A stretch of DNA of 64,000 nucleotides from CAYPTB01 sp964413535 (GTDB lineage: Bacteria; Planctomycetota; UBA1135; GCA-002686595), in contig CAYPTB010000051.1 of assembly GCA_964413535.1 (NCBI GenBank), positions 129,006 to 193,005 on the forward strand, in the 5' to 3' direction. The number at the start of each line of letters is the position of its first letter. Position 1 is the first letter of the stretch. Below are positions 18,031 to 27,331 of this stretch, piece after piece. The position numbers and the translations under genes were made by a program. Under the pieces are notes generated by a model. It saw only the letters and a list, made by a program, of their open reading frames with translations. It did not search any database and had not been told where the DNA came from.

Positions 18031-19170
18031 TTGATCACGGTCTCGCACCTCACGCGCACGTTCGGCTCGTTCACCGCAGTCGACGACCTCTCCTTCCACC
18101 TCGAAGAGGGCGAGGTTGCAGGCTTCCTGGGCGTGAACGGCGCCGGGAAGACGACAGTCATGCGCATGCTGACGGGCTTCCTGCCCGCGACGAGCGGTTC
18201 GGTGTCGATCGCCGGGCACGACGTCTTGCGGCAGTCGCTCGAGGTTCGGCGACGCATCGGCTACCTCGCGGAGAGCGTTCCCCTGTACCGAGAGCACCGC
18301 GTGCGCGAGATGCTCGCGTTCCAAGGCCGGCTCCACGGCATGGATCGCGGAGCGATCCGCCGCCGGATTCCGGAGGTCCTGGAGCGCGTGGGCCTCGTCG
18401 ACCGCTCCGAGCACCTCGTCGGAACCCTGTCGAAGGGTTTGCGTCAGCGCGTCGGGATCGCCGTCGCGCTCCTGCCCGATCCCGAGGTCCTGATCTTCGA
18501 CGAGCCCACGAGCGGCCTCGATCCGTTGCAGCGGATCGCCGTCCGCGAGCTCATCGCCGATCTCGCGCAGCGCCGCACGGTTCTCGTCTCGTCGCACATC
18601 CTGCCCGAGATCGAAGCGGTGTGTCCGCGCGTGATCATCCTGCACAAGGGCCGCATGGCCGCGGACGGGACTCCGGCGGATCTCGTCGCCCGGCTGGGCG
18701 GCGGCAGCCACGTCCGACTCGACGCGCTGGTCCCCGATGCGGCCGAGGCCGTCCGCCTCCTCTGTTCTCTGTCCGGCGTGCGCGAGGTCGTCGATCAGGG
18801 GCGCCTCGGCATCCATCACCGTTTCGAGATCCGTTCCGACGAGGACCTCCGCGAGGACGTCGGCGCGCTCGCCGCAGCGCGTCGCTGGGCTCTGCGCGAG
18901 CTTTCCTGGCACCGCCCTAGTCTGGAGCAGATCTTCGCGAGCATTGCGCTCGAGCTCGATCCGCGACCCGAGCAGGGCCCAGTGGCCGCCGACCCGGCTC
19001 CCGCCCAGGCGCTCCTCGCTCCACCCATCGCGCTCGGGCAAGGGGGCCAGAGTGCGGGGGTTCTTCCCGAAGGGACCCCGCCCAAGCGAACCGTCTACAA
19101 CCTGAACCCTTTCGACGCGGGCCGCAAGCGCGATCTCGGTGCGCCGAAGCCCTTGGAGGAGGACGCGTGA
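18031..19170 (+). CDS. ABC transporter ATPase, Gld-type
   Basis: A 379-residue ABC ATPase. It has Walker A GVNGAGKTTVMRML, signature LSKGLRQRVGIA and Walker B VLIFDEPTSGLDPLQ with the H-loop SSHILPEIE. The translation start is TTG at 18031 (ITVSHLTRTFGSF). After the ATPase core (about 310 residues) comes an unusual Pro/Ala-rich tail of 65 residues that ends in basic and acidic patches. It overlaps the permease gene by four bases (GTGA). Order and sizes of the next three genes resemble the gldA-gldF-gldG arrangement of Bacteroidetes; similar cassettes also occur in non-gliding bacteria, so motility is not implied. Confidence 0.9.
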   Translation: MITVSHLTRTFGSFTAVDDLSFHLEEGEVAGFLGVNGAGKTTVMRMLTGFLPATSGSVSIAGHDVLRQSLEVRRRIGYLAESVPLYREHRVREMLAFQGRLHGMDRGAIRRRIPEVLERVGLVDRSEHLVGTLSKGLRQRVGIAVALLPDPEVLIFDEPTSGLDPLQRIAVRELIADLAQRRTVLVSSHILPEIEAVCPRVIILHKGRMAADGTPADLVARLGGGSHVRLDALVPDAAEAVRLLCSLSGVREVVDQGRLGIHHRFEIRSDEDLREDVGALAAARRWALRELSWHRPSLEQIFASIALELDPRPEQGPVAADPAPAQALLAPPIALGQGGQSAGVLPEGTPPKRTVYNLNPFDAGRKRDLGAPKPLEEDA

Positions 19171-19913
19171 GCGGCGTCGTCACGATCTACCGCCGCGAGC
19201 TCGCGGGGCTGTTCTTGACGCCCCTCGGTTGGGCACTGTTCTTCCTCGCGCTCCTGATGAACGGCCTCTACTTCACGGCCTACGTGCAAGCCACCGGCGG
19301 CCAGGTCGACGAGTCGCTCCAGCTCTCCCTCGGCAATGCGCTCACGTATTGGGCGGTGATGATCCTCGTCCCGCCGCTCCTGACCATGCGCATGATCAGC
19401 GAGGAGTCCCGCTCGGGGATGCTCGAGTTCCTCCTGACCGCCCCCGTCTCCGACGCCGCGGTCGTGGGTGGGAAGGCTCTCGCGGCCACGACCTTCCTCG
19501 GGATCCTGTGGTCGACGAACGCCGTCTACGCGCTCGTCCTCCAGGCGCTCGGCGGAGCGCCCGACTGGGGGCAGGTGGCGACGGGGATCCTCGGTTCGGT
19601 CCTCGTCTCGGGCCTCTTCTGCTCGCTCGGACTGGTGGCCAGCGCCCTCACGAGCACCCCTCTGCTCGCGGCCTTCCTGGCCTTCGTCTTCAACGTCGGG
19701 ATGCTCTCGCTGCGCTTCCTCGACGGCGTGCTCCAGGGCATCGAGCCGCAGCTGCGCGAGTCCTTGATACGCAAGGTGGACGTGCTCCTGCACTTCCAGA
19801 GCTCGTTCGTGCGCGGCGCGCTCGACACTGCGGACGTCGTGTTCTTCCTCGCGTGGACCGCAGTCTTCCTCTTCCTCGCGACGCGACTCCTGGAGGCGCG
19901 GCGGTGGTGGTAG
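19167..19913 (+). CDS. ABC transporter permease, GldF-like (ABC-2 type)
   Basis: A 248-residue inner-membrane permease with about six hydrophobic segments, starting with the first at LAGLFLTPLGWALFFLALLMNGLYF. The block PPLLTMRMISEESRSGMLEFLLTAPVSD is characteristic of ABC-2 permeases of the GldF/NosY group. The start is a GTG overlapping the ATPase stop. Its stop overlaps the GTG codons that begin the next gene. It should form a complex with the upstream ATPase; the substrate is unknown. Confidence 0.9.
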   Translation: MSGVVTIYRRELAGLFLTPLGWALFFLALLMNGLYFTAYVQATGGQVDESLQLSLGNALTYWAVMILVPPLLTMRMISEESRSGMLEFLLTAPVSDAAVVGGKALAATTFLGILWSTNAVYALVLQALGGAPDWGQVATGILGSVLVSGLFCSLGLVASALTSTPLLAAFLAFVFNVGMLSLRFLDGVLQGIEPQLRESLIRKVDVLLHFQSSFVRGALDTADVVFFLAWTAVFLFLATRLLEARRWW

Positions 19914-21478
19914 CGCCGGAGAAGGGAGGCGCAGCAGCCGGAAGTGGTCGTTCGACCCGGCTGGGTTTCGCCCTTCAAGTCGGCTTCGCGACGCTGCTCG
20001 CGGTCGCCGTATGCGGGATGCTGGTGCACCTGGCGGAGTGGCGCAAGCTGCGTTTCCGCGTGGATCTGACCGCCAGCGGCAAGAACACGCTCGACTCGCA
20101 GACCCAGGCCCTGTTGACGGGCTTCGACGAGCCGGTTGCCGTGGATGTGTTCTTCCGCGCGGCCGACTACGAGCACCTCTTCGACGTCACGGCGGAAGCT
20201 CAACGGCGCATGAGCGAGTTGCTCTTCGTGGCCAAGACCCTGGCTCCCGCGCGCTTGGAGATCGAGATCCACGACCTCTACGACCTCGCCGCGACGAGGA
20301 AGCGCATGGACGAGCTCGGCCTCGACGAAGAGCAGACCGTCGTCGTGAGCCGCGGAGAGCGACGGGCCGTCCTGCGACTCTTCGCCGAGATCGCGCAGAT
20401 CGATCCGGGCAACCCCGATCCCCGGGCTCCGCGTCCGGCGACTCTGCGGTCGTTCCGCGGGGAGGAAGCGCTCGCCGAGGCTCTCAAGAAAGTGTCGGCC
20501 GACGACAGCCCGCGCGTGTACTTCTCGACCGGACACGGTGAAGCCGACCCGTTCGGATCCGACAATCGCCAATTGGGTCGGCTCGTGGCGGAACTCGAAC
20601 GCCAGGGCTTCGAGGTCGACACGTGGGAAGGAGCCGTGGTCGGACCCGTGCCGAGCGATTGCGACGTCTTGGCAGTCGTCGGCCCCGAGCAACCGTTCAG
20701 TGCGCGCGAACGCGAGTACGTCGAGGGCTGGGTGGCGGCGGGCGGGCGCCTCTTGGCGGCGACGGAGACGCGCTACGCGGAGGAAGCAGAGAGCGTCGCC
20801 GGCATGCTCCGGCGCCACGGGATGCTCCTGTCGCGCGGAATGGTCTGCATGCCGGTGCTCGACTACTTCGGCAGCCTGCGAACGGGAACTCCCGAGTGCG
20901 CCGACTTCAGGATCGCCGAGCGGGAGATGAACGCCGAGCATCCCGTCACGGCGCCCCTGGTCGAACGCGCCCGCAAACTGCGCTTCGTGTTCAGCCGATC
21001 GTTCGACCGCACTCCGGCCGGGGAATCGACCGAGGGAATCCTGCTCGACCTCGCGAGCTCGCCGGCGGAATCCTGGCGCGACGTGCCGGAGACCGAGGGG
21101 GCCTCGCTCGATTTCGCTCTCGACTCGGCGCGCGAGTCTCGCGGCCGCTTCCGCCTCGCCATGGCGAGGACCTTCCCCGTCAGCGCGTCTCTCGACGTAG
21201 GAAGCGGCCCGCGCGAGGGTCGCGTCGTCGGCATCGCGAGTCCCTACTTCCTCTCCAACGGCACCTTCAGCACGAACCGCGACTTCGCGCTCAACGCCTT
21301 CAATTGGCTCGCCGAACGGGACTTCCGCGTCGGGGTGTCGGCGCGCGACCCGGAGTCGTCGGTCGTGGACGTCTCGCGCGGGCCCGCGCTGGCGGTCGTC
21401 TTCCATTCGAGCCTGTGGGCCCTGCCTGGCGTCTTCGGCCTGCTCGGACTCTTCACGTACATCCGCAGGAGGCGCTAG
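19904..21478 (+). CDS. GldG-like ABC transporter auxiliary protein
   Basis: A 524-residue protein with an N-terminal membrane segment (FALQVGFATLLAVAVCGMLVHL, residues about 23-45), a large periplasmic domain and a C-terminal membrane segment (LWALPGVFGLLGLFTYI) ending in IRRRR. The periplasmic part has the DLTASGKNTLDSQTQALL opening and a YFSTGHGEADPFG motif typical of the ABC_transp_aux/GldG family. Start: the frame is open upstream within the permease gene; GTG at 19904 (or 19907) overlaps the permease end and gives a compact N-terminus. It is likely the extracytoplasmic partner of the ABC complex. Confidence 0.85.
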   Translation: MVVAPEKGGAAAGSGRSTRLGFALQVGFATLLAVAVCGMLVHLAEWRKLRFRVDLTASGKNTLDSQTQALLTGFDEPVAVDVFFRAADYEHLFDVTAEAQRRMSELLFVAKTLAPARLEIEIHDLYDLAATRKRMDELGLDEEQTVVVSRGERRAVLRLFAEIAQIDPGNPDPRAPRPATLRSFRGEEALAEALKKVSADDSPRVYFSTGHGEADPFGSDNRQLGRLVAELERQGFEVDTWEGAVVGPVPSDCDVLAVVGPEQPFSAREREYVEGWVAAGGRLLAATETRYAEEAESVAGMLRRHGMLLSRGMVCMPVLDYFGSLRTGTPECADFRIAEREMNAEHPVTAPLVERARKLRFVFSRSFDRTPAGESTEGILLDLASSPAESWRDVPETEGASLDFALDSARESRGRFRLAMARTFPVSASLDVGSGPREGRVVGIASPYFLSNGTFSTNRDFALNAFNWLAERDFRVGVSARDPESSVVDVSRGPALAVVFHSSLWALPGVFGLLGLFTYIRRRR

Positions 21479-21480
21479 GC

Positions 21481-23217
21481 GTGCAGGGACGGACCATCCT
21501 CCTCCTGTCCTGCTTGGCGATCGGTCTCGGCGCGCTCGTGCTCGTGCAGGAGGAGGAGGCGCGCGGCGATCCCGACGGCTTGCTCGACTTCCCCGTGTTC
21601 GACGTCGCCCCGGATCTCGTTCGCGCCATGTCGATCGATCACGCCGAGGGTCGTTGGCAGGTGCGCGTCGAGCGCGACGCGCGCGACGTCTGGATGATGA
21701 CGGATCCGATCGCCTATCCCGCGAACGACGGCCCCGTACGCCAGCTCCTCGAACAGGTGCGCGGTCTGAGGGGCACGCCGATCGACGACCTCGACGATCC
21801 GTCGAAGGTAGGGCTCGATCCACCGCGAGCGGTAGTCGTCGCCACGACGCGCGACGAGGCGGGAACGGAGAAACAGGCGCGGGTCGAGGTGGGTTCGGTC
21901 GACGGCGACACGCAGTTCGTGCGCTCCGGTGCTCGCATCCTGCGCGTACGTCGCACGCTCGAGAACGCGCTGGTCGGGAACGTCGAGGAATTCCGCAGCC
22001 GGCGCATGTTCGACATCTCTCTGCTCGAGCGGCCGATCGAGCTCGTGCGGAGGGGTTCGATCGACGGGCGCGACGTCGCGCTCGAAGCCGTCGCCGAGGG
22101 AAGCAATTGGATGCTCGTCCGACCCGCGCGGGGTCGTCTCGATCCGCTCACGGCACACCTGTTCCTGCAGCAGCTACTGAACGTGCGCATCGAACGCTTC
22201 CACTCCGACGATCCTGGCCCGCTCGAGCGGTATGGTCTGGCCGAGCCCGAGCTGCGCATCGCGGTGACGACAGCCAGCGGGAACACCTCGGCTCTGCGCT
22301 TCGGTCGCGTTTCGGACACCGAGCCGTGGTTCGCCACCCGCGAGGGCTACCCGTTCGTGTGGCAGGCTTCCGCGCGCGACGTCGCGTACTTCGCCTCGAC
22401 CTTCGAAGAGTTGCTGGACTACAAGATCGTGCGCGCGAAGCGCGAGTCCATCATCGGCGTCCGGCTCGAGGGGGGCGGGGAGGCGAAGCGGCTCTACCGC
22501 GTCGGTGAGCAATGGCGCCTGACCGACGACATGGGTCCCGGAGAACCGGAGAGCCACCTCGTCGCGGACGAGGAGGTGGTCGGCGACCTGCTGGCGAAGC
22601 TCGAGAGAGCCGAGCTCGCCGCGTATCTCCCGCTGGGCACGCCCTTCGTCCCGTCCGATCCGCCCGTGCGTCTCCTGGTCGAGACGCAGGAGGGAGAGCT
22701 CTTCGGGGGCGTGTTCGGCGCGCCTCACGCCGTTCCGGGGGCGGAGAGCGGGCGCACGTTCCGCCGCGACGGGGACGAGCTCGTCGCGATCGTGTCCGAC
22801 GACGTCGCCGAACCGTGCTCGATCCCGCTCGAGGAGCTTCGCACGCGGCTCCTGCACCGCCTCGTCGAACGCGAGCAGTTCAGCGTCCACGTGCAGCGCG
22901 GATCCGACGTCGCCGGGTTCGTCCTCGACCGCAAGGCGAACGTGTGGCGCGCCGAGGGCATGACCCTCGAGGCGCGCGGGTTCGCCTCGTTGCTCGACCG
23001 CGTGCTCTCGATCCGTGCGCGGCGCTGGCTCGCTCCCGAGGAAGCGCCCGACGAAGCCGATGCGATCGACGTTTCGGTGAAGCCGGTCGCAGGACAGCCC
23101 ATCGCCTTCCGACTCGTCCGCGGGTCGGACGGCGCCGACCTGTGCTTCGAAGACGGTCGCTGGGCCGAGATCCGGCCCGGCCTCTACGAGGGTCTCGCCG
23201 CGCTCCTCGCCCGTTGA
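21481..23217 (+). CDS. DUF4340 domain protein, partner of Gld-type ABC cassette
   Basis: A 578-residue protein anchored by an N-terminal hydrophobic segment (TILLLSCLAIGLGALVLV). Most of the length consists of repeats of a DUF4340-like module, each with the pattern of a strand pair, a WxMxxP segment and a short helix (for example DVWMMTDPIAYPANDGPVRQLLEQV). It starts at GTG 21481, two bases after the GldG-like gene stop. In many bacteria DUF4340 proteins sit at this place in Gld-like cassettes. Biochemical role unknown; co-function with the transporter is inferred from location. Confidence 0.85.
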   Translation: MQGRTILLLSCLAIGLGALVLVQEEEARGDPDGLLDFPVFDVAPDLVRAMSIDHAEGRWQVRVERDARDVWMMTDPIAYPANDGPVRQLLEQVRGLRGTPIDDLDDPSKVGLDPPRAVVVATTRDEAGTEKQARVEVGSVDGDTQFVRSGARILRVRRTLENALVGNVEEFRSRRMFDISLLERPIELVRRGSIDGRDVALEAVAEGSNWMLVRPARGRLDPLTAHLFLQQLLNVRIERFHSDDPGPLERYGLAEPELRIAVTTASGNTSALRFGRVSDTEPWFATREGYPFVWQASARDVAYFASTFEELLDYKIVRAKRESIIGVRLEGGGEAKRLYRVGEQWRLTDDMGPGEPESHLVADEEVVGDLLAKLERAELAAYLPLGTPFVPSDPPVRLLVETQEGELFGGVFGAPHAVPGAESGRTFRRDGDELVAIVSDDVAEPCSIPLEELRTRLLHRLVEREQFSVHVQRGSDVAGFVLDRKANVWRAEGMTLEARGFASLLDRVLSIRARRWLAPEEAPDEADAIDVSVKPVAGQPIAFRLVRGSDGADLCFEDGRWAEIRPGLYEGLAALLAR

Positions 23218-23281
23218 ACGCGGCCGGAGAGGCTTGTCAGCGCTCGGCTGGGTCCCTACCCTCCCGAACGGAGGGCGAACG

Positions 23282-25747
23282 ATGACCGAGGAGCGAGAAT
23301 CGATTTCGCCGGCGGCCCGCCTGGCCGAGCGACCCGCTCGCCGCGGCGTGCCGAAGGACGTCGACGGCATCGTGCGATCGCTCCGAGCGCACCCCGAATT
23401 GCGCGACCGGATCGTGCACTGGGCGCACGTGCCGGAGCGGAAGGCGCTGCGGGCCGAGTTCCCGAGCGGCCTCTCCGCGCGGGTGGTGGACGTCTTCCGC
23501 GCGGAGGGGACGACGACCCTCTATTCCCACCAGGCGCGGGCGGTCGAGCTCGCCCTCGCAGGGCGCGACGTGCTCGTCGCGACGCCCACCGCGTCGGGCA
23601 AGACGCTGTGCTACACGCTGCCCGTCCTGCAGGCCTTGGCCGAGAGCGAGGGCCGGGCCAGGTCGCTGTGGATGTTCCCCACCAAGGCGCTGTCGCAGGA
23701 CCAGTCCCAGGCGCTGAACGCGAAGATCGCCGCGCTGGGGGAGGACTGGCCTTCGTACACCTACGACGGCGACACGCCGCCGTCGGGGCGGCGCACGCTG
23801 CGCGAGCGCGGGAACGTGGTGCTCACCAACCCCTGGATGTTGCACCAGGGCATCCTGCCGAACCACGCCAAGTGGGTGGAGCTCTTCGCCAACCTGCGCT
23901 ACGTCGTGATCGACGAGGTGCACACGTTGTCGGGCGTCTTCGGCTCGAACGTCGCGAACGTGCTGCGTCGCTTGCTGCGCGTCGCTCGGCACTACGGAGC
24001 CGAGCCGCGCTTCCTCCTGTCGTCGGCCACCCTGCGCGAGCCGGGAGCCCACGCGCACAAGCTCGTCGGGCGTCCGGTCGAGGTCGTCGACGACGACGGC
24101 TCGCCGGCGGGCGAGCGCGTGATCGCGATCTACAACCCGCCCATGCTCGATCCCGTCGCGGGCCTGCGGGCGAGCGCGCTGGAGGAAGCGCGGCGCCTGG
24201 CCGCCGTCGTCTGCGGGCCGCACCACCAGACGATCTTCTTCTGCAACCGCCGCACCTCCGTCGAGGTCCTCACGCGCTACCTCAAGGAGGCCGCGCCGCG
24301 CTTGGGACTCGGGCCGGACGAGGTGCGCGGCTACCGCGGGGGATACCTGCCGCTCCTGCGGCGCGAGATCGAAGAGGGACTGCGCAGCGGAGCGGTGAAG
24401 GTCGTCGTCACGACCAACGCGCTCGAGCTCGGGATCGACATCGGACGGCTCGACGTCGCCGTGTTGGTCGGCTACCCGGGCAGCCAGGCCTCGTTCTGGC
24501 AACGCGCCGGTCGCGTGGGACGGCGCGGGAAGAAGAGCCTGATCGCGCTGATCGCGCGCTCCGATCCGGTGGATCAGTACGTGGCGCAGAACCCCGACTA
24601 CCTCACGCGAGCGCCGCGCGAGCGGATCGGGCTCGACCCCGACAACCTGGTGATCCTGTCCGAGGAGCTCAAGTGCGCGGCCTTCGAGCTCCCGTTCCGC
24701 GCACAAACGGACGACTCCGGCCGGCCGGCGGTGCGCGACTTCGGTCCCTCGCCGCACCTCGCGGGCATCCTCGATTACCTCGCGCAGGAGCTCTCGATCC
24801 TGCACTTCGTGGACGGCACGTGGTACTGGACCGCCGACGCCTATCCCGCCCAGGACGTCTCGCTCGCCGGGCACGACCCCGACAACGTGCTCGTGCTCGA
24901 CGTGGAGACGAAGGATGCGATCGGTGAGATCGACCGCGAGGGCTCGATCACCGCCGTGCACGACGGCGCCATCTACCAGGTCGAGGGCGAGACCTGGAAG
25001 ATCGAGCGCTTCGACTACGAGAACCGCCGCGCGTACGCGCGCCGGGTCGAGAGCGACTACTTCACCGACGCGCAGACCGACACCGAGGTGCGTGTGCTGC
25101 GGCTCGAGGAGCGCCGCGTGCGTTGGCGGGGCGCGGTCGATCGCACCGCTCCTGCGGGGATCCCGCCCGCGCTCGAGGACTACTCCGCTTGGATCGGCGA
25201 GGTCCACGTAACCAGCGTCGCGACGCTCTACAAGAAGATCCGCTTCTACACGCGCGAGAACGTCGGCGCGGAGGACATCCACCTTCCGCCGGAGGAGATC
25301 GACACGGAGGCGTTCGCGCTCACCCTCTCGGAAGAGACGGCGAGCGAGCTCATGCTCCACGCCGGCGACCGCGGCGCCGCCTGGCACGGCCTGGGCGAGC
25401 TCCTGCGGCGCGTGGCGCCGCTCTTCCTGCGCTGCCAGCCCGGCGATCTCGGACTCTCGACGGAGATCAAGTCGCCGCACTTCGTCCGCCCGACGATCTT
25501 CGTCTACGACCGCGTGCGCGGGGGCGTCGGCCTTGCGCGCGCGCTCTTCGCCGACCATCGCGACGTCCTGCGGGCCGCGCGCGACGTGCTCGCCGCCTGC
25601 GCCTGCTCGAGCGGCTGCCCGGCGTGCGTCGGTCCGCTCGCGGAGGTCGGCGTGCACGCGAAGGCCGCGGCGGAGCTCGTCCTGCGCCACCTGCTCGAGG
25701 GGAGCGAGCCGGCAGCCGGCCCCGTCGAGCTCCCCTCCACCCCGTGA
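23282..25747 (+). CDS. DEAD/DEAH-box helicase with C-terminal DUF1998 zinc motif, MrfA (YprA)-like
   Basis: An 821-residue helicase. N-terminal RecA domain: Q-motif-like YSHQARAVELAL, Walker A ATPTASGKTLCY, DEVH box in VIDEVHTLSGVFGS, SAT motif LLSSATL. Second RecA domain: TTNALELGIDIG and QRAGRVGRRGKKS. The C-terminal region ends in a cysteine cluster, CACSSGCPACVGP, as in MrfA/DUF1998 proteins, where four cysteines bind zinc. ATG at 23282 is chosen over an upstream TTG because GAGGGCG precedes it. Its stop overlaps the GTG of a MrfB-like exonuclease gene, the same order as B. subtilis mrfAB, which repairs mitomycin adducts independently of UvrABC. DNA repair is inferred from that. Confidence 0.9.
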   Translation: MTEERESISPAARLAERPARRGVPKDVDGIVRSLRAHPELRDRIVHWAHVPERKALRAEFPSGLSARVVDVFRAEGTTTLYSHQARAVELALAGRDVLVATPTASGKTLCYTLPVLQALAESEGRARSLWMFPTKALSQDQSQALNAKIAALGEDWPSYTYDGDTPPSGRRTLRERGNVVLTNPWMLHQGILPNHAKWVELFANLRYVVIDEVHTLSGVFGSNVANVLRRLLRVARHYGAEPRFLLSSATLREPGAHAHKLVGRPVEVVDDDGSPAGERVIAIYNPPMLDPVAGLRASALEEARRLAAVVCGPHHQTIFFCNRRTSVEVLTRYLKEAAPRLGLGPDEVRGYRGGYLPLLRREIEEGLRSGAVKVVVTTNALELGIDIGRLDVAVLVGYPGSQASFWQRAGRVGRRGKKSLIALIARSDPVDQYVAQNPDYLTRAPRERIGLDPDNLVILSEELKCAAFELPFRAQTDDSGRPAVRDFGPSPHLAGILDYLAQELSILHFVDGTWYWTADAYPAQDVSLAGHDPDNVLVLDVETKDAIGEIDREGSITAVHDGAIYQVEGETWKIERFDYENRRAYARRVESDYFTDAQTDTEVRVLRLEERRVRWRGAVDRTAPAGIPPALEDYSAWIGEVHVTSVATLYKKIRFYTRENVGAEDIHLPPEEIDTEAFALTLSEETASELMLHAGDRGAAWHGLGELLRRVAPLFLRCQPGDLGLSTEIKSPHFVRPTIFVYDRVRGGVGLARALFADHRDVLRAARDVLAACACSSGCPACVGPLAEVGVHAKAAAELVLRHLLEGSEPAAGPVELPSTP

Positions 25748-27165
25748 GCGAGCTCTTCGACCGGCTGCGGAGCCTGAGGCGCGACGCGCCGATCCATGAG
25801 GGCGACGCGCCGATCCATGAGGTCGACGCGCCGATCCATGAGGTCGAATCGCCGAGCCAAGCGGGCGACGCGCCGATCGACAAGGGCGACGCGCCGCGTG
25901 AAGCGGGAGATGCGCCGCCAGCGACGGGAATCGGCCGCGATCTCGCTGCGCCCGCCTGGCTCCGGCAGCGACTCGCCGGCGCTGCGCCGGTGCTCACGTC
26001 GGGGGCTACCGTCGGTCCGCCGGAGGGGCTCGTGCTCGCGAACGGCGCACGTGGCGCGTTCGCGTTTCGAGAGGAGCGCTTCGAGGGCAGCCATCGCCAC
26101 GGGGCGTGGGCGCTCGCGGACGTGGACGCGGCGAGCAGGGCGGCGCTCGCTCTCGTCGCCAAGGACGACACCTGCGCCGACTTCCAGTTGCGCGAGAGCG
26201 TCTTCCTCGACGTCGAGACGACCGGGCTCTCGGGGGGCGCGGGAACGATTTCCTTCCTGGTGGCCCTCGGTCGCTTCGAGGGTCAGGCCTTCCACCTGTG
26301 GCAAGGGTTCCTGCGCGATCCGAGCGAGGAGCACGCGTTGCTCGACGAGGTCGCGCGGCGCATCGGAGGGTCGCGGGGGATCGTCTCGTTCTTCGGCAAG
26401 TCCTTCGATCGCCACAGGCTCGAGGACAAGATGCGCGTGTTCCGGGTCGTGGCGCCGTTCGAAGGTAGGCCGCACCTGGACCTGTACTGGCCCGTTCAGC
26501 GCTTGTACGGGCCGGGGCTCCGAGACGGGCGTCTGGCGACCGCCGAACGCGAGCTCGCGGGCGTCGTGCGGGCGGGCGACCTGCCCGGTAGCCGTGCTCC
26601 AGAGGCCTGGTTCGACTTCCTCGCCGGCCGCGGCCATCGGCTCGAGGACGTCTTCCGGCACAACCGGGACGACGTCCTGTCGCTCGTCGCCCTCGCGGCT
26701 CACCTGGGACGGGCGCTGTGCGAGACGGACCCCGCCGGTGGGCCCCTCGCCGGCCCGGCCGGGACGCGCGCGGCGGGCATCGCCCGGCTCCTCGTTCGCC
26801 GCGGCGAACACGAGGAGGCCCTGCGCTGGATCGAGCTGGCGCTCGCGCGCGGCGCCGGGAACGCGCGCGAGCTCACGCTCGAGCGGGGGGAGCTGTTCCT
26901 GCGGTTGGGAAGACCCGCCCCCGCGCGCGCTCTCTTCGAGGACCTGGCCGCCGGGGCCGATGGGCACGCCGCCCGAGCGCTCCTCGCGCTCGCGAAGCTC
27001 CACGAACACGACCTGAACGACCCCGCCGGCGCCGCGGACGCTTGCGCGCGCTTGCGCAGGCTCTCGGAGCGGGCGCTCACGGGCGCGAGCTACGCATCCG
27101 CGGTGCGCGGGCTCGCGCGGCGCGAAGCGCGTCTCGCTCGGAAGCTCCTGCGCACCGCGGAGTAG
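25744..27165 (+). CDS. DEDD-type exonuclease with TPR tail, MrfB (YprB)-like
   Basis: A 473-residue protein. An RNase H-like exonuclease fold runs from about residue 150 to 330: FLDVETTGLSGGAG supplies Asp and Glu, FGKSFDRHRLEDK the next acidic residue, and HNRDDVLSLVALAAHL the last His/Asp. These match the YprB/MrfB set. After residue 345 there are TPR-like helices (RRGEHEEALRWIELAL, LERGELFLRLGRPAPARALFED), as in MrfB. The GTG start overlaps the helicase stop (GTGA), so the two are translationally coupled. Residues 14-58 are a heptapeptide repeat absent from the family as I know it. Pairing with MrfA suggests a 3'-5' nuclease step in adduct repair. Confidence 0.88.
   Translation: MSELFDRLRSLRRDAPIHEGDAPIHEVDAPIHEVESPSQAGDAPIDKGDAPREAGDAPPATGIGRDLAAPAWLRQRLAGAAPVLTSGATVGPPEGLVLANGARGAFAFREERFEGSHRHGAWALADVDAASRAALALVAKDDTCADFQLRESVFLDVETTGLSGGAGTISFLVALGRFEGQAFHLWQGFLRDPSEEHALLDEVARRIGGSRGIVSFFGKSFDRHRLEDKMRVFRVVAPFEGRPHLDLYWPVQRLYGPGLRDGRLATAERELAGVVRAGDLPGSRAPEAWFDFLAGRGHRLEDVFRHNRDDVLSLVALAAHLGRALCETDPAGGPLAGPAGTRAAGIARLLVRRGEHEEALRWIELALARGAGNARELTLERGELFLRLGRPAPARALFEDLAAGADGHAARALLALAKLHEHDLNDPAGAADACARLRRLSERALTGASYASAVRGLARREARLARKLLRTAE
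25783..25917 (+). repeat. 21-bp in-frame tandem repeat in the MrfB-like gene
   Basis: About 6.4 copies of a 21-base unit coding for the heptad DAPIHEG. The first three copies are nearly identical (DAPIHEG, DAPIHEV, DAPIHEV), then ESPSQAG, DAPIDKG, DAPREAG and a partial DAP. Divergence rises along the array, which fits growth by slippage at the 5' end. It encodes an acidic, Pro-rich linker between the N-terminal helix and the exonuclease domain. Confidence 0.9.
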
Positions 27166-27331
27166 CCGCGGCGACCGAGCGAGGGGAGGCTTCGTCTCGC
27201 GCGCGGAAGACCGTCCTCGATCGGAACTTTGCACGGCGCCCGGCCAAAACCCTTTGCATTGCCCGAGGGACTTCGGAAACTCCACTCAGGCGCGCTCGAC
27301 CGGTTTCCTCCACTCCTCGAAGGGCCTTCCG

